36,698 nucleotides of DNA from Blastocatellia bacterium (GTDB taxonomy: Bacteria > Acidobacteriota > Blastocatellia > Pyrinomonadales > Pyrinomonadaceae). Below, piece by piece: positions 13,165 through 21,110 of this stretch. The position numbers and the translations under genes are program-made. Each line of letters opens with the position of its first letter. Positions within the stretch are counted from its first letter, which is position 1. The stretch covers positions 1-36,698 of the forward strand of contig JACCVY010000269.1 of NCBI GenBank assembly GCA_013697915.1, read 5' to 3'. Below the pieces are notes generated by a model. It saw only the letters and a list, made by a program, of their open reading frames with translations. It was not told the origin of the DNA and ran no database searches.

Positions 13165-14904
13165 ATGAGTAAGAAATACGACGCTATTGCCGTAGCGAGT
13201 GAACGTTATGGTTTAGCTATTGAGAACCAGCGACCTAAGTTTGATAAATTCAACGATTTTGATTACATATTTCACTCGCGCTTGAAGAAGTACGACCCTA
13301 ATGTTGCTTCTAAAGTGTTTAACCCAATCATCTGGTCGTTTATTGAGACGATCATTTCTCGCCTGTTAGCTAAGAAGCCGATCATTGCCTATAAGCCTCG
13401 TGAGCGAGACGACGAAGGGCAGTCAGATATACTCTCAGAGCTTTTCTCCTACTGGTTTGACAAGAGTTCAGCTTGGGGCAACCTGGCAGATTTTATTAAG
13501 CAAGCTCTTATCTACGGCACAGGCATTCTTAAAGTTGACTGGTACACCTCTCCTGAACGGACAGTTAAGTCTTACGTTACTGACGAGGTGACTGGTGAGG
13601 CGTACCTTGACGAGAACGGAGAGTTTATCGTTGAAGAGACAACGGTAACTGACTACGACGACCCTCGGATCCAGAACGTCAACATCTACGACTTCTTCTT
13701 TGACCCTAATGCTACGTCGGTAGACGATGCGGAGTGGGTTATTCACCAGTACTACTCGACGGTCAGTGAACTAGAGGCTGCTAACCAAAACGAAGAGAAG
13801 CCTGTATACGACAAAAAATCTCTAAAAGAACTTAGAGACTACGCTGATGGCAAGCCACGCAGCGATCAAGAGGCTTACGAAAACGAGAGACGAGCTGCCT
13901 CCGGTTACACCAACACGGACCACACTAGGGGTAAGGGCAGGGTCAAAATATGGGAGATGTGGAGTCGAGACAACGACGGTATCAAGCTCTGTGTCATAGC
14001 TGACGAGTACCTAGTTTTGCGTGAAGGCCCGTCACCGTACTGGCACGATAAGTTTCCGTTTATTCGTTTTATCGACTCAAGTAACACCTTAGAGTTCTAC
14101 GGTAAAGGTGAGATCGAACCAGTCGAGAAGATGGTCCACGCTCTTAACACGCTGATGAACCAGCGGATTACTAACTTAAACCAGATTCTCTCTCCTGTTT
14201 GGAAAGCTCGAGGTAACGTTGACGACACTGAGCTCCAATTTATTCCTAACTCTATTATTCACTTAAACGACATGAACGACGTCGACATTCTCCGTCAGAA
14301 CGATGTGACCGGTTCTTCATTCCAAGAGCAGGGTGTAATTATCGAGCAGATTCAAAGAGCTTTAGGCGTTACAGACTACACTCAAGGCTTACAGACACCA
14401 GGTCAAACTAAAGCTGAAGTGGAGATTAAAACAGCCCAAGCTAACGCACGTTTCTCTACTAAGCTTCTAAACTTTGAGGAGATGGCACTTAAACGCTTAG
14501 GCGAGATAGTCTACAGTCTCTACCAGCAGTACATTACCTCCGAGAAGATCGTTCGTGTCACCGGTACTAAGGGTGAAAGGTTTGTCAGAGTCACCCCGGC
14601 TGACTTAGTTGGTCGCTACGACGTTATACCTGAGTCCGGTTCAACGCTAGAGACTGATGAGGAAGCTAAGTTCCGTAAAGCCTTCAACCTAGCAGGTTAC
14701 CTAGACACCAAGCCATTTATTAACCAAATTGAGAACACTAAACGAGTGATTGAATTGTCAGGTGAGAAAGACCCTGAAAGTCTATTTTTAAAAGGAGATG
14801 AGAATGCAGGAGCAATTGGACAACTTCAAGGCCTTGGCCTCGACGGCGCGCCAATCCCAACTGGTCAGCCTCAAGGCGACCTTGGAGTCGGCGAGATATT
14901 GTAA
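13165..14904 (+). CDS. Portal protein (P22-like)
   Basis: 579 aa. Characteristic portal features: FNPIIWSFIETIISRLLAKK near the start, ERDDEGQSDILSELFSYWFD, the strands leading to NVNIYDFFFDPNAT, the helical wing and the long helix around residues 330-480 with GVTDYTQGLQTPGQTKAE (channel region). The dodecameric portal forms the head vertex through which terminase packs DNA. The start carries the CGTCTTTTA element and no Shine-Dalgarno. The 3' end overlaps the next gene by 101 bp. Confidence 0.9.
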   Translation: MSKKYDAIAVASERYGLAIENQRPKFDKFNDFDYIFHSRLKKYDPNVASKVFNPIIWSFIETIISRLLAKKPIIAYKPRERDDEGQSDILSELFSYWFDKSSAWGNLADFIKQALIYGTGILKVDWYTSPERTVKSYVTDEVTGEAYLDENGEFIVEETTVTDYDDPRIQNVNIYDFFFDPNATSVDDAEWVIHQYYSTVSELEAANQNEEKPVYDKKSLKELRDYADGKPRSDQEAYENERRAASGYTNTDHTRGKGRVKIWEMWSRDNDGIKLCVIADEYLVLREGPSPYWHDKFPFIRFIDSSNTLEFYGKGEIEPVEKMVHALNTLMNQRITNLNQILSPVWKARGNVDDTELQFIPNSIIHLNDMNDVDILRQNDVTGSSFQEQGVIIEQIQRALGVTDYTQGLQTPGQTKAEVEIKTAQANARFSTKLLNFEEMALKRLGEIVYSLYQQYITSEKIVRVTGTKGERFVRVTPADLVGRYDVIPESGSTLETDEEAKFRKAFNLAGYLDTKPFINQIENTKRVIELSGEKDPESLFLKGDENAGAIGQLQGLGLDGAPIPTGQPQGDLGVGEIL

Positions 14905-15139
14905 AGACCTAGTTACCTCACCAGGCTTTGCTGGCCTTAAAGAAAAAGTAAACAAACAAGCTGAAGAGACTGGTCAGTCGCTAGTCGCTATGCAGGTAGC
15001 CCCTGGACGCATGGAAGTGGTAGCTGAACGGGCTAAGTCTAGGCTTGATCTAGTCTCTGAGATAGAGGGTGAAGCTAAAAGGTTCGAGAGCTTAGAAGAG
15101 CGTTACGAGACCTTCTTAAAAGCTCACAACAAGAGCTAA
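14804..15139 (+). CDS. Small helical head protein overlapping portal gene
   Basis: 111 aa from ATG 14804 (AGGAG with 6-nt spacing; ATG 14798 touches the Shine-Dalgarno and is less likely). Entirely helical, charged and alanine-rich (ALASTARQSQLVSLKATLES, SRLDLVSEIEGEAKRFESLE), so a coiled-coil. It overlaps the portal gene by 101 bp in another frame. Position between portal and scaffold suggests a head-assembly or internal protein. No named family. Confidence 0.7.
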   Translation: MQEQLDNFKALASTARQSQLVSLKATLESARYCKDLVTSPGFAGLKEKVNKQAEETGQSLVAMQVAPGRMEVVAERAKSRLDLVSEIEGEAKRFESLEERYETFLKAHNKS

Positions 15140-15141
15140 TA

Positions 15142-15150
15142 CGTCTTTTA
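15142..15150 (+). promoter_or_regulatory. CGTCTTTTA late-gene element, copy 3 (scaffold leader)
   Basis: Exact copy, but no start codon follows at 14 or 16 nt; the scaffold ATG is about 110 bp away and has a Shine-Dalgarno. This argues for a transcription signal, not a translation signal. Confidence 0.6.
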
Positions 15151-15209
15151 ACTCAAGTTAGCACCTTAGAGTATTAGTTTAATTGCCTGACACCTGATCC
15201 GTGAAGGGC

Positions 15210-15229
15210 AACGAGCGTCGACGCTCGTT
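15210..15229. repeat. Perfect 20-bp palindrome in the scaffold leader
   Basis: AACGAGCGTCGACGCTCGTT reads the same on both strands. It lies between element copy 3 and the scaffold ribosome site. It may be an operator or a stable mRNA hairpin. Confidence 0.7.
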
Positions 15230-15250
15230 AATAACTCGATAAAGGAGAAC

Positions 15251-15904
15251 ATGGAAGAAGAATCCACGCCCGTACAAGAGGAAGAGACATCCGCACCTTC
15301 GGCAAGTGAAACAGAATCGGCTCCAGAAGTTGAAACGTCGGAAGCTGACACGTTAGATCAGCCAACTGAAGAAGCGACTGCTGAGGAAACCAAACCCAAT
15401 CGGGCTCAAGAGAGAATTAAAAGGCTCGCTGCCGAACGGGATTATTGGAAAGACTTAGCACCTGCCCCTAGTCAACCTGAAGAGTCAGGCGAAGAAGGTG
15501 AGGTTACAGTTAAAGAAGTTGCCAGGCAGACTGCTGAGGAAGTTCATCGAACTATTCGTCAAGAAGACGCTCGAAAGAATATGCTCCAGGATGCTATGAA
15601 AGCTGAAGAAGCGTATCCCCAACTAGCTGACGATGAAGACCTAGCTGCTGACGTATTAGCAGTAGCACGAGGTCGTCAAATTAGCATAACCGCCGCTGCC
15701 GAAAGAGTAATCGGAAGGCAAGTTCAACAGGTTAAACAAGCTAGAGGTAAAGCAGAGCAAAACCTGAAAGCTCAGGCATCTACTCCACAGAGTAGGAAGG
15801 TTAACACCGGTGAACCTGCTCCCCTTAACCTCAATCAATTGAGTGAAGAGGACAAAGCGGCTAACTGGTCGCAGATTATTAGCAACTTATCCAGCGGTGA
15901 ATAG
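15251..15904 (+). CDS. Head scaffolding protein
   Basis: 217 aa. First 55 residues are Glu/Ser/Thr-rich and disordered; then RAQERIKRLAAERDYWKDLA and a long charged helical middle, and a C-terminal LNQLSEEDKAANW region. Low complexity, acidity and position directly before the coat gene are typical of scaffolds, which guide coat assembly and leave before packaging. AAAGGAG precedes the ATG. mRNA leader of about 100 nt contains the palindrome at 15210. Confidence 0.8.
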   Translation: MEEESTPVQEEETSAPSASETESAPEVETSEADTLDQPTEEATAEETKPNRAQERIKRLAAERDYWKDLAPAPSQPEESGEEGEVTVKEVARQTAEEVHRTIRQEDARKNMLQDAMKAEEAYPQLADDEDLAADVLAVARGRQISITAAAERVIGRQVQQVKQARGKAEQNLKAQASTPQSRKVNTGEPAPLNLNQLSEEDKAANWSQIISNLSSGE

Positions 15905-15950
15905 TTCGACACCCGCTGAAGACAACTAACAAACTAGAAAGGACTACAAA

Positions 15951-16820
15951 ATGGCATTAGATGGTGCAGTATCAAGAGGCTCGGCAGTAACAGTTACAAC
16001 TGGCGATGCGTATATACCAGAGCTTTGGGCTCCGGAACTATTGAAACAGCGTGATAAAGCGACCGTTATGGTTAGCCACATCATGCATGTTCGTCCGGAA
16101 GGCTTAAAGAAAGGCGATACGGTTAATATTCCTTGGTTGACGAATGAGACAGCTTTGGACAAGACCGCTGAATCAGCGATCACGTTCTCTTCTAACACTG
16201 AAGGAAAAGTCACTCTGAAGATCGACAAGTACAAGTACGTTGGTAAGTTGATCGAAGATATCGTTGAAGTTCAGTCTAACTACGACCTGTTCACTAACTA
16301 CCGAGACAAGATCGCCAATGCGTTAGCCCAGGTCGTCGACACCGACGTTCTTGCTCTAACTATGGGCGTTGCTCAATCGGCAGGTACATGGGCAGCTGGC
16401 TCAATCTCTAAGAACGCAATTCTAACTGGTATTCGTATGCTGGATGCAGCAGAAGTACCGCAGGAAGATCGTTTCTTAGTCGTTGACGCTTTCGGTCGTG
16501 AAGACTTGTTCTTAATCGATGACTTCGTTCGTTACGATGCTGGTGGTGTTAAACCTTCAGCTATCAAGACAGGTGAAATCGGAGAGATCTACGGTCTAAA
16601 GGTGTTGTTCTCAAACAACCTCATGCAGCCAACCGCTACATCAGCAGTTGGTATGATCTTCCACAAGGACGCTTTTGCAATCGCATTGCAGAAGGACGTT
16701 AGTGTGAAGACTGAGTATTCAGTAGATTATATTGGCATGAAAATGGTCGGATATAATATCTACGGAGTTACAATCGCCCGTACTGATCACGTAGCACTCT
16801 TGAGGTACACTCGCAGCTAG
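15951..16820 (+). CDS. Major capsid (coat) protein
   Basis: 289 aa. HK97-fold coat of the short-tailed-phage type: AYIPELWAPELLKQRDKATV (N-arm), GDTVNIPWLTNETALDKTAE, then KYVGKLIEDIVEVQSNYDLF, DTDVLALTMGVAQSAGTW, FLVVDAFGREDLFLIDDFVR and GEIGEIYGLKVLFSNNL. Preceded by AAAGGA ribosome site and the scaffold gene; followed by a strong terminator, so it ends a transcription unit, as expected for the most abundant late protein. Confidence 0.92.
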   Translation: MALDGAVSRGSAVTVTTGDAYIPELWAPELLKQRDKATVMVSHIMHVRPEGLKKGDTVNIPWLTNETALDKTAESAITFSSNTEGKVTLKIDKYKYVGKLIEDIVEVQSNYDLFTNYRDKIANALAQVVDTDVLALTMGVAQSAGTWAAGSISKNAILTGIRMLDAAEVPQEDRFLVVDAFGREDLFLIDDFVRYDAGGVKPSAIKTGEIGEIYGLKVLFSNNLMQPTATSAVGMIFHKDAFAIALQKDVSVKTEYSVDYIGMKMVGYNIYGVTIARTDHVALLRYTRS

Positions 16821-16847
16821 CCTGTAATTGTACAATAGAGTAGAAAG

Positions 16848-16873
16848 AGTCCCCTCTTACAAGGGGGCTTTTT
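16848..16873 (+). terminator. Terminator after the coat gene
   Basis: 8-bp stem AGTCCCCT/AGGGGGCT with a 6-base loop and TTTTT. Left boundary of the glycan island. Confidence 0.85.
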
Positions 16874-16968
16874 CGTATATTACAGGTATATGGCTGATTT
16901 CAGAGCATTAGTAACGCAAGAGAAGGGCTGACCGCGCCAACCTAAAATTGCGTGACTAAAATCAAATA
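16874..16968 (+). other. Gap between coat terminator and glycan island
   Basis: Holds a 13-codon frame at 16890-16931 (weak ribosome site) and an inverted repeat ACGCAA/TTGCGT, nothing else convincing. Marks the likely insertion joint of the island. Confidence 0.4.
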
Positions 16969-16977
16969 TGCTACACT
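16969..16977 (+). promoter_or_regulatory. Extended -10 promoter of the glycan island (leaderless)
   Basis: TG-C-TACACT; predicted start 16984, one base before ATG 16985. Same TATGCTAnACT form as at 12674. Confidence 0.6.
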
Positions 16978-16984
16978 CTACTTA

Positions 16985-17668
16985 ATGTCCGACGTGAAGA
17001 TTTTAACGCTTCTGCCTACTAGGGGAATCGTGTTAACGGAGACTATATCCGCCCTCCATAGGGAACTTTACTCAAACACTCAGTCACCCTCTATCATCAC
17101 CACTCACGACTTACCCTTACCGGCTAGTCGTAACTTTTTAGTAGAAACGGCTCTCAAGCAAACTTGGTGGACTCACGCCCTCCTACTCGATGATGATGTT
17201 ATCTTGCCTGAAGGTTGGCTGAAGGAAGCTCTTAAGTTGAACGCTGACGTGGCGCTTGCTAACTACCCAATGCAGGGCAAGGTTGACGGTAAGAACTGCG
17301 GTACGATTGTTCACGACAAAGATAAGTCAGTCGCCTTTGGCGGTCTAGGGGCTGTCTTAGTCAAGCGATCAGTCTTTGAAACGATGGGGCAGCCGTGGTT
17401 CGTTCTAACTCAATATAAAATAAACCGTACTGATGACGGCAGCTTAGGCTTCTATACTGGTCAAGCTGACGGTGGGGCTAATTGGTCAGCTGGTGAGGAT
17501 ACTTACTTCTTCTTACAGTGTCGCAAGCACAAGCTTAAGGTGAAAGAGACCAAGCTGGTAGCAACTCACGCACGCCTAGACCAGTTGGTAACTAACTCTC
17601 ACAATTCTCGTTACACTCGTCAGCACATAATCAACAAGAACGATAAGATTGAACGTGAGTTGCTATGA
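16985..17668 (+). CDS. Glycosyltransferase, GT-A fold
   Basis: 227 aa from ATG 16985, chosen because an extended -10 places the transcription start at this codon; a GTG at 16952 would add 11 residues. N-terminal VKILTLLPTRGIVL is the nucleotide-sugar strand, HALLLDDDVILPEGWL supplies the DxD-type metal site, and GEDTYFFLQCRKHKLKV resembles the acceptor-side ED motif. It probably transfers a sugar from an NDP-sugar. First gene of the island, overlapping the next by ATGA. Confidence 0.75.
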   Translation: MSDVKILTLLPTRGIVLTETISALHRELYSNTQSPSIITTHDLPLPASRNFLVETALKQTWWTHALLLDDDVILPEGWLKEALKLNADVALANYPMQGKVDGKNCGTIVHDKDKSVAFGGLGAVLVKRSVFETMGQPWFVLTQYKINRTDDGSLGFYTGQADGGANWSAGEDTYFFLQCRKHKLKVKETKLVATHARLDQLVTNSHNSRYTRQHIINKNDKIERELL

Positions 17669-18714
17669 CCGTGGATTTTTACTGCGGGCCTAGCCATGAG
17701 GCTTTTTCGCCCAAGTCTGCTGAAGAAGGACGAGGAGGCAGCGAAGAGATGGTTATCGGTCTTGCTCGTGAGCTGGCCAAGTTAGATAACAAAGTAACCG
17801 TCTGGAACCGTTGCCTCGATGATGAAGGTGTTTATGACGGAGTCACCTACAAGAATTACGACGAGTTTGACGTGACCGAGACTGACATACTTATCGTCTG
17901 GAGATCGCCTGAACTGTACCTTTCTCATAAGCTAGACAAGGTTAAGGGCAAGAAGTATCTCTGGTTACACGACACCATTCCCCAGATCAGCGTCACTCCC
18001 TACCTCTTTGCCTTTGACGGCATCTTTGTCCTCTCTGAGTGGCACAAGGCTTACTACACTCAACTGACACCACCTGAATTGCGTAACCGCTTTATTGTTA
18101 CTCGTAACGCTGTTGATCTAACCGACTTTGACCAGAAGGTTGAGCGGGACCCTTACACAATCGTCTACGGCTCGCTCTACGACCGTGGCCTACTAGAGCT
18201 GCTGTCTGCCTGGCCAACTATTAAGACTGAAGTACCAGAAGCGAAGCTACGTATCTTCTACGGCTGGCAGACACTAGAGAAGTTGTTACCGATGGAGGAG
18301 TTCTTACGCTTCAAGAAAGAGATGGAGTTTCACATGGATCAGGAGGGTATTACCCACTTAGGACGTATCTCACACAAGGAGGTAGCCAAAGAGATGCTAG
18401 GAGCTGGAGTCTGGGCGTATCCCTGCCTAAATTTTAACGAAGTTTATGCGATTACAGCAGTTAAAGCCCAACTAGGCGGAGCTATCCCTGTTGTCGTACC
18501 TCGTGCAGCTCTTAGCGAAACGGTTAAGTACGGCCTCAAATACGGTCGGGGTACAGATAACGCTCACATTCTTAAAAAGTTTACCAACGGTTTAATCAAG
18601 GTGCTGCGAGATCATAAAGGACAAGAAGCTATGAGAAAGGTAATGATGCGAGCGTACCCGGACGTGAGCTATTCTACCCTTGCGAAAGAGTGGATGGAGA
18701 TATTTAACAAATGA
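17665..18714 (+). CDS. GT4-like glycosyltransferase, GT-B fold
   Basis: 349 aa. N-domain GGSEEMVIGLARELAKLDNK is the glycine-rich acceptor loop and helix; C-domain begins at VYGSLYDRGLLELLSAWPTI and includes AKLRIFYGWQ, LGRISHKEVAKEMLGAGVWA and FNEVYAITAVKAQLGGAIPV, the donor-binding E-x7-E-like motif of GT4. It should use an NDP-sugar for capsule, wall or virion glycan. ATGA overlap on both sides. Confidence 0.85.
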   Translation: MTVDFYCGPSHEAFSPKSAEEGRGGSEEMVIGLARELAKLDNKVTVWNRCLDDEGVYDGVTYKNYDEFDVTETDILIVWRSPELYLSHKLDKVKGKKYLWLHDTIPQISVTPYLFAFDGIFVLSEWHKAYYTQLTPPELRNRFIVTRNAVDLTDFDQKVERDPYTIVYGSLYDRGLLELLSAWPTIKTEVPEAKLRIFYGWQTLEKLLPMEEFLRFKKEMEFHMDQEGITHLGRISHKEVAKEMLGAGVWAYPCLNFNEVYAITAVKAQLGGAIPVVVPRAALSETVKYGLKYGRGTDNAHILKKFTNGLIKVLRDHKGQEAMRKVMMRAYPDVSYSTLAKEWMEIFNK

Positions 18715-19373
18715 TTAAGCAAGCCGTCAAGATATTCAAAGACTACAAGCAGGTTAAGGGTGCTGATAACTACGTTAAGGGTCTAACCCCTCTTTACGAA
18801 GAGATATACAAACACCTTCCTCAGGCTAAACTAACTTATGATATTGGTTGTGCTTACGGAATCATGTCACTAGCTTGCAAGCTCCGAGGTGATGACGTGG
18901 TAGCGATGGACATGACCGCCAAGTACACCAACCTAGAAATGTTTGAGAAGGAGGGTATAAAGTTCGAGAAGTGGAATATAGAGAAGCAGGCTATGCCCGT
19001 TACGCAGAAGGCTGATCTAGTTATCTTTACCGAAATCCTAGAGCATTTGAACAGCAACCCCCTCCCTACTGTTAAGAAGCTCTATAACGCTCTTGATACT
19101 GGCGGCTATGTTGTCTGCTCTACTCCTGCTAAAGAGTTATGGGGTGAGACGGCTGGTATGAACGCTCAAATGGGTGGCAAACCGCCAGGCTTATGGAATG
19201 ACTTAGATAGCTGGAGGGACATACCTGAGTATAAGGGCAAGTGGATAGATGGTCATATGTATCATTTTGATCAGTTTGATCTTGTCTCCTTGTTCTCAGA
19301 AGCGGGCTTTAAGGTTGAAGACGTGAAGATTATCTCTGACTTTAGCCACCTATTAATAGGGAAGAAATGTTAG
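18711..19373 (+). CDS. Class I SAM-dependent methyltransferase
   Basis: 220 aa. Motif I DIGCAYGIMSLACKLRG, acidic loop VVAMDMT, LVIFTEILEHL and DTGGYVVCSTPAKELWGETA match Methyltransf_11/23 enzymes acting on small molecules or sugars. The C-terminal FSEAGFKVEDVKII is usual for sugar and lipid methyltransferases. Within a glycosyltransferase operon it likely methylates a sugar hydroxyl. ATGA start overlap. Confidence 0.85.
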   Translation: MIKQAVKIFKDYKQVKGADNYVKGLTPLYEEIYKHLPQAKLTYDIGCAYGIMSLACKLRGDDVVAMDMTAKYTNLEMFEKEGIKFEKWNIEKQAMPVTQKADLVIFTEILEHLNSNPLPTVKKLYNALDTGGYVVCSTPAKELWGETAGMNAQMGGKPPGLWNDLDSWRDIPEYKGKWIDGHMYHFDQFDLVSLFSEAGFKVEDVKIISDFSHLLIGKKC

Positions 19374-19906
19374 GTGGACCACGTCGAGCCTTACTAGACA
19401 ACTACTCTAACGAAGGTTACCTAAGCCGTGAAGAGGCCGAGGCCTTACTCAACCTAGTAGATGAGCTTAAGACTGACTTGCCTATCGTAGAGATCGGCGT
19501 GTTTGCTGCTATGACCACTGCCTTACTAGCCGAGTATCTCCAGATGAATGGACGAGAAAATAAGGTTATCGGTGTTGATGTTTGTAAATATGTGTCTAAC
19601 GAAAAAGTATTAGACCGTATAAAGGACTACCCAAACGCTAAGCTGATCGTAGGCGATAGTCGTGATAAGGCAGTCATAGATCAGGTAAAAGATATCTCCC
19701 TTCTCTTTATGGACGGTGGCCATTACCTGGATGACGTTGACAAGGACATAACTAACTGGCTGCCTAAAGTGAAAGAGATTGTTGTCTTCCATGATGCTTA
19801 CTCTAATCACCATGAACACGAGGTGATGAAGGCTATTGATAAGCACAAACTAAAAGTTGAGAAGTCGGCAGGCAGCATAGCGGTGCTAAGATGCTCAGCC
19901 TCATAA
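19367..19906 (+). CDS. Class I methyltransferase, Methyltransf_24/CmcI-like
   Basis: 179 aa. EIGVFAAMTTALLAEYL (SAM-binding loop, where Gly is partly replaced), VIGVDVC, AKLIVGDSRDKAV and LLFMDGGHYLDDVDKDITNW, with DGGH as conserved metal/catalytic motif, then VVFHDAY. Family members O-methylate sugars or antibiotics. It overlaps the previous gene by 7 bp and the next by 16 bp. Confidence 0.8.
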   Translation: MLGGPRRALLDNYSNEGYLSREEAEALLNLVDELKTDLPIVEIGVFAAMTTALLAEYLQMNGRENKVIGVDVCKYVSNEKVLDRIKDYPNAKLIVGDSRDKAVIDQVKDISLLFMDGGHYLDDVDKDITNWLPKVKEIVVFHDAYSNHHEHEVMKAIDKHKLKVEKSAGSIAVLRCSAS

Positions 19907-20451
19907 TTCCGACCAGGCGTAAGGGTGAGACTCTCAAGCGTTGCCTGGATTCTGTCGCTGAACATACTAGCGACTACGAGCTAGTCGTTGTCGATGGTCA
20001 GGGTGGCTTCGCCAAGAAGCTAAACCAAGGCATAAAACAAGCTAAAGGTGACTACCTTATTTTCTTACACGACGATTGTGAGGTAACTAGAGGCTGGACA
20101 AACGTACTAGCCGAAGTCGGGGCTTTTTGTCTAGGTGAGAGAAACGACTCTTTTCACTCTTGGGGAGGGTTTGTTAACCCACCTGACTACTGTAATGATC
20201 CATCCCTTAACCCTGACTATGCTTACTTTTGCTGTATTGCTAAAAAAGCGATGAAGAAGATTGGCCTGTTAGACGAGAAGTTTGTTAATCCCTTCTACCA
20301 GGACGTAGACTTTGGCCTACAGGTTAAGAAGGCTGGGTACAAGTACCACTGTCTACCAGGCAAGATCATTCACCATAACGGCGAAGATTCCGGTGCACCT
20401 GACGAGAGGCAACGGTTCTACCTAGAGCGTAAGTGGGGAGTAAAACTTTAA
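19891..20451 (+). CDS. GT2 family glycosyltransferase
   Basis: 186 aa, shorter than most GT2. LSLIIPTRRKGETLKRCLDS, ELVVVDGQ, KGDYLIFLHDDCEVTRGW (HDD as DxD motif), GLLDEKFVNPFYQDVDFGLQ (acceptor ED motif). The short length omits C-terminal extras but keeps the catalytic core. Coupled by TAATG to the following methyltransferase. Confidence 0.85.
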   Translation: MLSLIIPTRRKGETLKRCLDSVAEHTSDYELVVVDGQGGFAKKLNQGIKQAKGDYLIFLHDDCEVTRGWTNVLAEVGAFCLGERNDSFHSWGGFVNPPDYCNDPSLNPDYAYFCCIAKKAMKKIGLLDEKFVNPFYQDVDFGLQVKKAGYKYHCLPGKIIHHNGEDSGAPDERQRFYLERKWGVKL

Positions 20452-21110
20452 TGTTGATTAGTAAATTCATTGAAGCTATCAAGCCTCACGTCGATTTCAA
20501 TTCTATAAAGACGATATGCGATATCGGCAGTCGAGACCTAGAACAGTCCTTCGAACTGTTAAAAGTATTTCCTAACGCTACCATTCATGCTTTTGAGCCT
20601 AACCCCGAGTCTTACGAGAAATGCTTAGATCAAGCCGTCGAAGGGATAGAGGTTTACCCCTACGCTGTTTTGGATTACGACGGTATGACTTCTTTTTACG
20701 CTGTAGACCAGAAGGATAACTCTGGTGCTTCGTCAATCTTTGAGCCTACTGAGGACGTGGTCGGTGTTGATCGCTTTGAAGGTATGAAGAAGATCGATGT
20801 TATGTGTACTCGCATAGATACTTGGGCGGAGCAGAATAAGATTGAGAAGATCGACCTAGTTTGGATGGACGTACAGTCCGCAGAGATACCGGCCTTGAAA
20901 GGTTTTGGCACTATGCTTGATGACATACAGGCGATAGCGACAGAAGCGGCCACTGGTACGCTCTACTTCGGCAACAGGCAGTACGAGCCGAGCCACTACC
21001 AGGAGGTTAATAAGTTTATGACCGATAAGGGTTTCGTAGAGGTTTCCTACGATCAACCGTGGCCGTTAGAGGCGGACTTGGTCTATATTAACAAGAATGA
21101 AAAACGATAA
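20451..21110 (+). CDS. FkbM family methyltransferase
   Basis: 219 aa from ATG 20451 (TAATG overlap; GTG 20433 is less likely). ICDIGSRDLEQSFELLKVFP, IHAFEPNPESYEKC (FEPNP is typical of FkbM), TRIDTWAEQNKIEKIDLVWM and DVQSAEIPALKGF are diagnostic. FkbM enzymes O-methylate sugars and secondary metabolites. It is the third methyltransferase in the island. Confidence 0.88.
   Translation: MLISKFIEAIKPHVDFNSIKTICDIGSRDLEQSFELLKVFPNATIHAFEPNPESYEKCLDQAVEGIEVYPYAVLDYDGMTSFYAVDQKDNSGASSIFEPTEDVVGVDRFEGMKKIDVMCTRIDTWAEQNKIEKIDLVWMDVQSAEIPALKGFGTMLDDIQAIATEAATGTLYFGNRQYEPSHYQEVNKFMTDKGFVEVSYDQPWPLEADLVYINKNEKR

Noticed and set aside
16890..16931. 13-codon leader peptide before the glycan island
   Set aside because: Weak ribosome site, no regulatory codon run and no attenuator hairpin after it.
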